NCBI GenBank assembly: GCA_017464805.1
Contig: JAFTYE010000005.1
Location: 97,893 to 161,892 of the forward strand
Direction: 5' to 3'
Length of the DNA: 64,000 nt
From: Clostridia bacterium
Lineage (GTDB): Bacteria; Bacillota; Clostridia; Oscillospirales; CAG-272
Numbering within the stretch: the stretch's first letter is position 1; every line of letters starts with the position of its first letter. The position numbers and the translations under genes were made by a program. This document shows positions 63,545-64,000 of this stretch, one piece after another. The notes beneath the pieces were generated by a model. The model was given only the letters and a program-made list of their open reading frames with translations, ran no database searches and was not told the DNA's origin.

Positions 63545-63700
63545 ATGGAAGAATTGAAAAAAGACTATACACCACCTGCCGTGCAGTTGTATAGTTTGCC
63601 GCAAAAGGAGCCGATCATGCTCTCGTATGATACCGACCCCAACCAAGGCTCATGGGAGCTGCTGATGAAGGGCACGGGCAGTGCCATCCAAAACGGATAA
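63545..63700 (+). CDS. Short acidic peptide of unknown function
   Basis: A 51-residue product (begins MEELKKDYTPPAVQLYSLPQ, ends TGSAIQNG) with AAAGGAC upstream of ATG 63545. The pattern Y-x-P-P-A-V then a hydrophobic strand and an Asp/Asn-rich C-terminal half resembles short peptides seen before exported proteins in gut Clostridia; no function is known to me. No Cys-rich core, so a RiPP precursor is not supported. It is followed after 11 bases by a secreted-protein gene. Confidence 0.65.
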   Translation: MEELKKDYTPPAVQLYSLPQKEPIMLSYDTDPNQGSWELLMKGTGSAIQNG

Positions 63701-63711
63701 GGAGAAAAGAC

Positions 63712-64000
63712 AATGAAGAAAAAGCTGTTACTTTTGGCCACCGTCGTCCTGTGCCTTGTGTGTCTGCTCGCCGTTGGCGTGTCGGCCGAGGATGACACCC
63801 CCGCACTCGACCTCACCTATGCAAACCTCTCGTTTAACGATTCGGTATACCTCAAATATGCCGTATCGGCCAAGAACGTCACCGAGGATGACGTGCGCCT
63901 GTACGTATGGACCGAGCCGCAGAGCGACTACACCGACACAAGCAAGGCCACGATCCTGTCGCCCCTGTATCTTGAAGAGATCGAGGGCGAGGACTACATC
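63712..64000 (+). CDS. Secreted protein, N-terminal part only
   Basis: The first 96 residues are visible, open to the right edge. A clear signal peptide (MKKKLLLLATVVLCLVCLLA, cleavage after VSA near 25) is followed by LDLTYANLSFNDSVYLKYAVSA, a beta-rich repeat-like domain found at the N-terminus of large surface proteins in gut Firmicutes. GGAGAAAAGAC precedes ATG 63712. The rest, including any anchor, dockerin or enzyme domain, lies outside the window. Confidence 0.8.

Noticed and set aside
63173-63700. RHH protein as antitoxin of a toxin-antitoxin pair
   Set aside because: No toxin-like gene is adjacent on the same strand; the divergent 51-residue peptide has no toxin features.
63545-63700. 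The 51-residue peptide as a RiPP or bacteriocin precursor
   Set aside because: No double-Gly leader or Cys/Ser/Thr-rich core, and no maturation or export genes are seen within the window.

Overview
The window looks like a chromosomal piece of a Gram-positive Clostridia-type Bacillota, probably an uncultured gut member of the Oscillospirales/Christensenellales range. This rests on near-consensus TTGACA-17-TATAAT promoters in front of most units, strong AGGAGG ribosome sites, a GC-rich coding style with lower-GC islets, L-lactate dehydrogenase, a CarD regulator, an ECF S-component, a SpoIVFB-like protease, a yybP-ykoY riboswitch and several glycoside hydrolases. Taxonomy is inferred from gene content only. 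No rRNA, CRISPR array, prophage or insertion sequence was found; three tRNA genes are present.

Layout. 1-9.5 kb: the 5' part of a hydrolase/acyltransferase fusion (cut by the left edge), a divergent GH2 glycosidase and GPH sugar symporter, a Mn-riboswitch-controlled P-type ATPase, and a lower-GC pair (SLOG-like protein and XRE regulator) around repeated operators. 9.5-13.5 kb: an acyl-CoA-synthetase-like gene plus its MarR regulator, divergent from gpsA, then an ECF S-component. 13.5-14.9 kb: two small membrane-protein genes that both look frameshifted at runs of six G, then tRNA-Gln. 15-19.9 kb: glycerate kinase, an esterase, a lectin-fold protein, tRNA-Trp, CarD and nadE. 19.9-27.7 kb: potABCD polyamine uptake, an M50 protease with a small partner, a BirA-like protein and proS. 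27.9-38.5 kb: aminotransferase, ldh, SGNH hydrolase, ligA, aldose epimerase, TMEM164-like protein, GH78 and PHP phosphatase, and a membrane XRE regulator. 38.5-45.6 kb: an AbrB / aluminium-resistance / DMT operon, tRNA-Leu, and a three-gene surface-polysaccharide unit.

45.6-51.9 kb holds what I think is the most coherent uncharacterised system. A two-component pair, a cardiolipin synthase, an HD protein, a six-to-eight-TM protein and a coiled-coil protein are spread over three transcription units, and each unit carries one paralogue of the same small two-TM family. Two of the units share a 54-bp promoter block (39/54 identical, same spacing to the -10). This looks like an envelope-stress regulon.

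52-55.5 kb is an N-acetylglucosamine island (GH20, nagB, AraC). 55.5-62.6 kb carries aspartate-to-threonine biosynthesis (asd, lysC, hom divergent from thrC, thrB) with mutY. 62.6-64 kb has a stress-type coiled-coil protein, an RHH regulator with an operator palindrome, a short peptide gene and the start of a secreted protein.

A second unusual signal is structural. Downstream of each of the three tRNA genes the DNA turns into an inverted copy of the tRNA 3' end around the terminator. Two of these loci (tRNA-Trp, tRNA-Leu) also share a conserved core, which suggests a family of tRNA-tethered elements.
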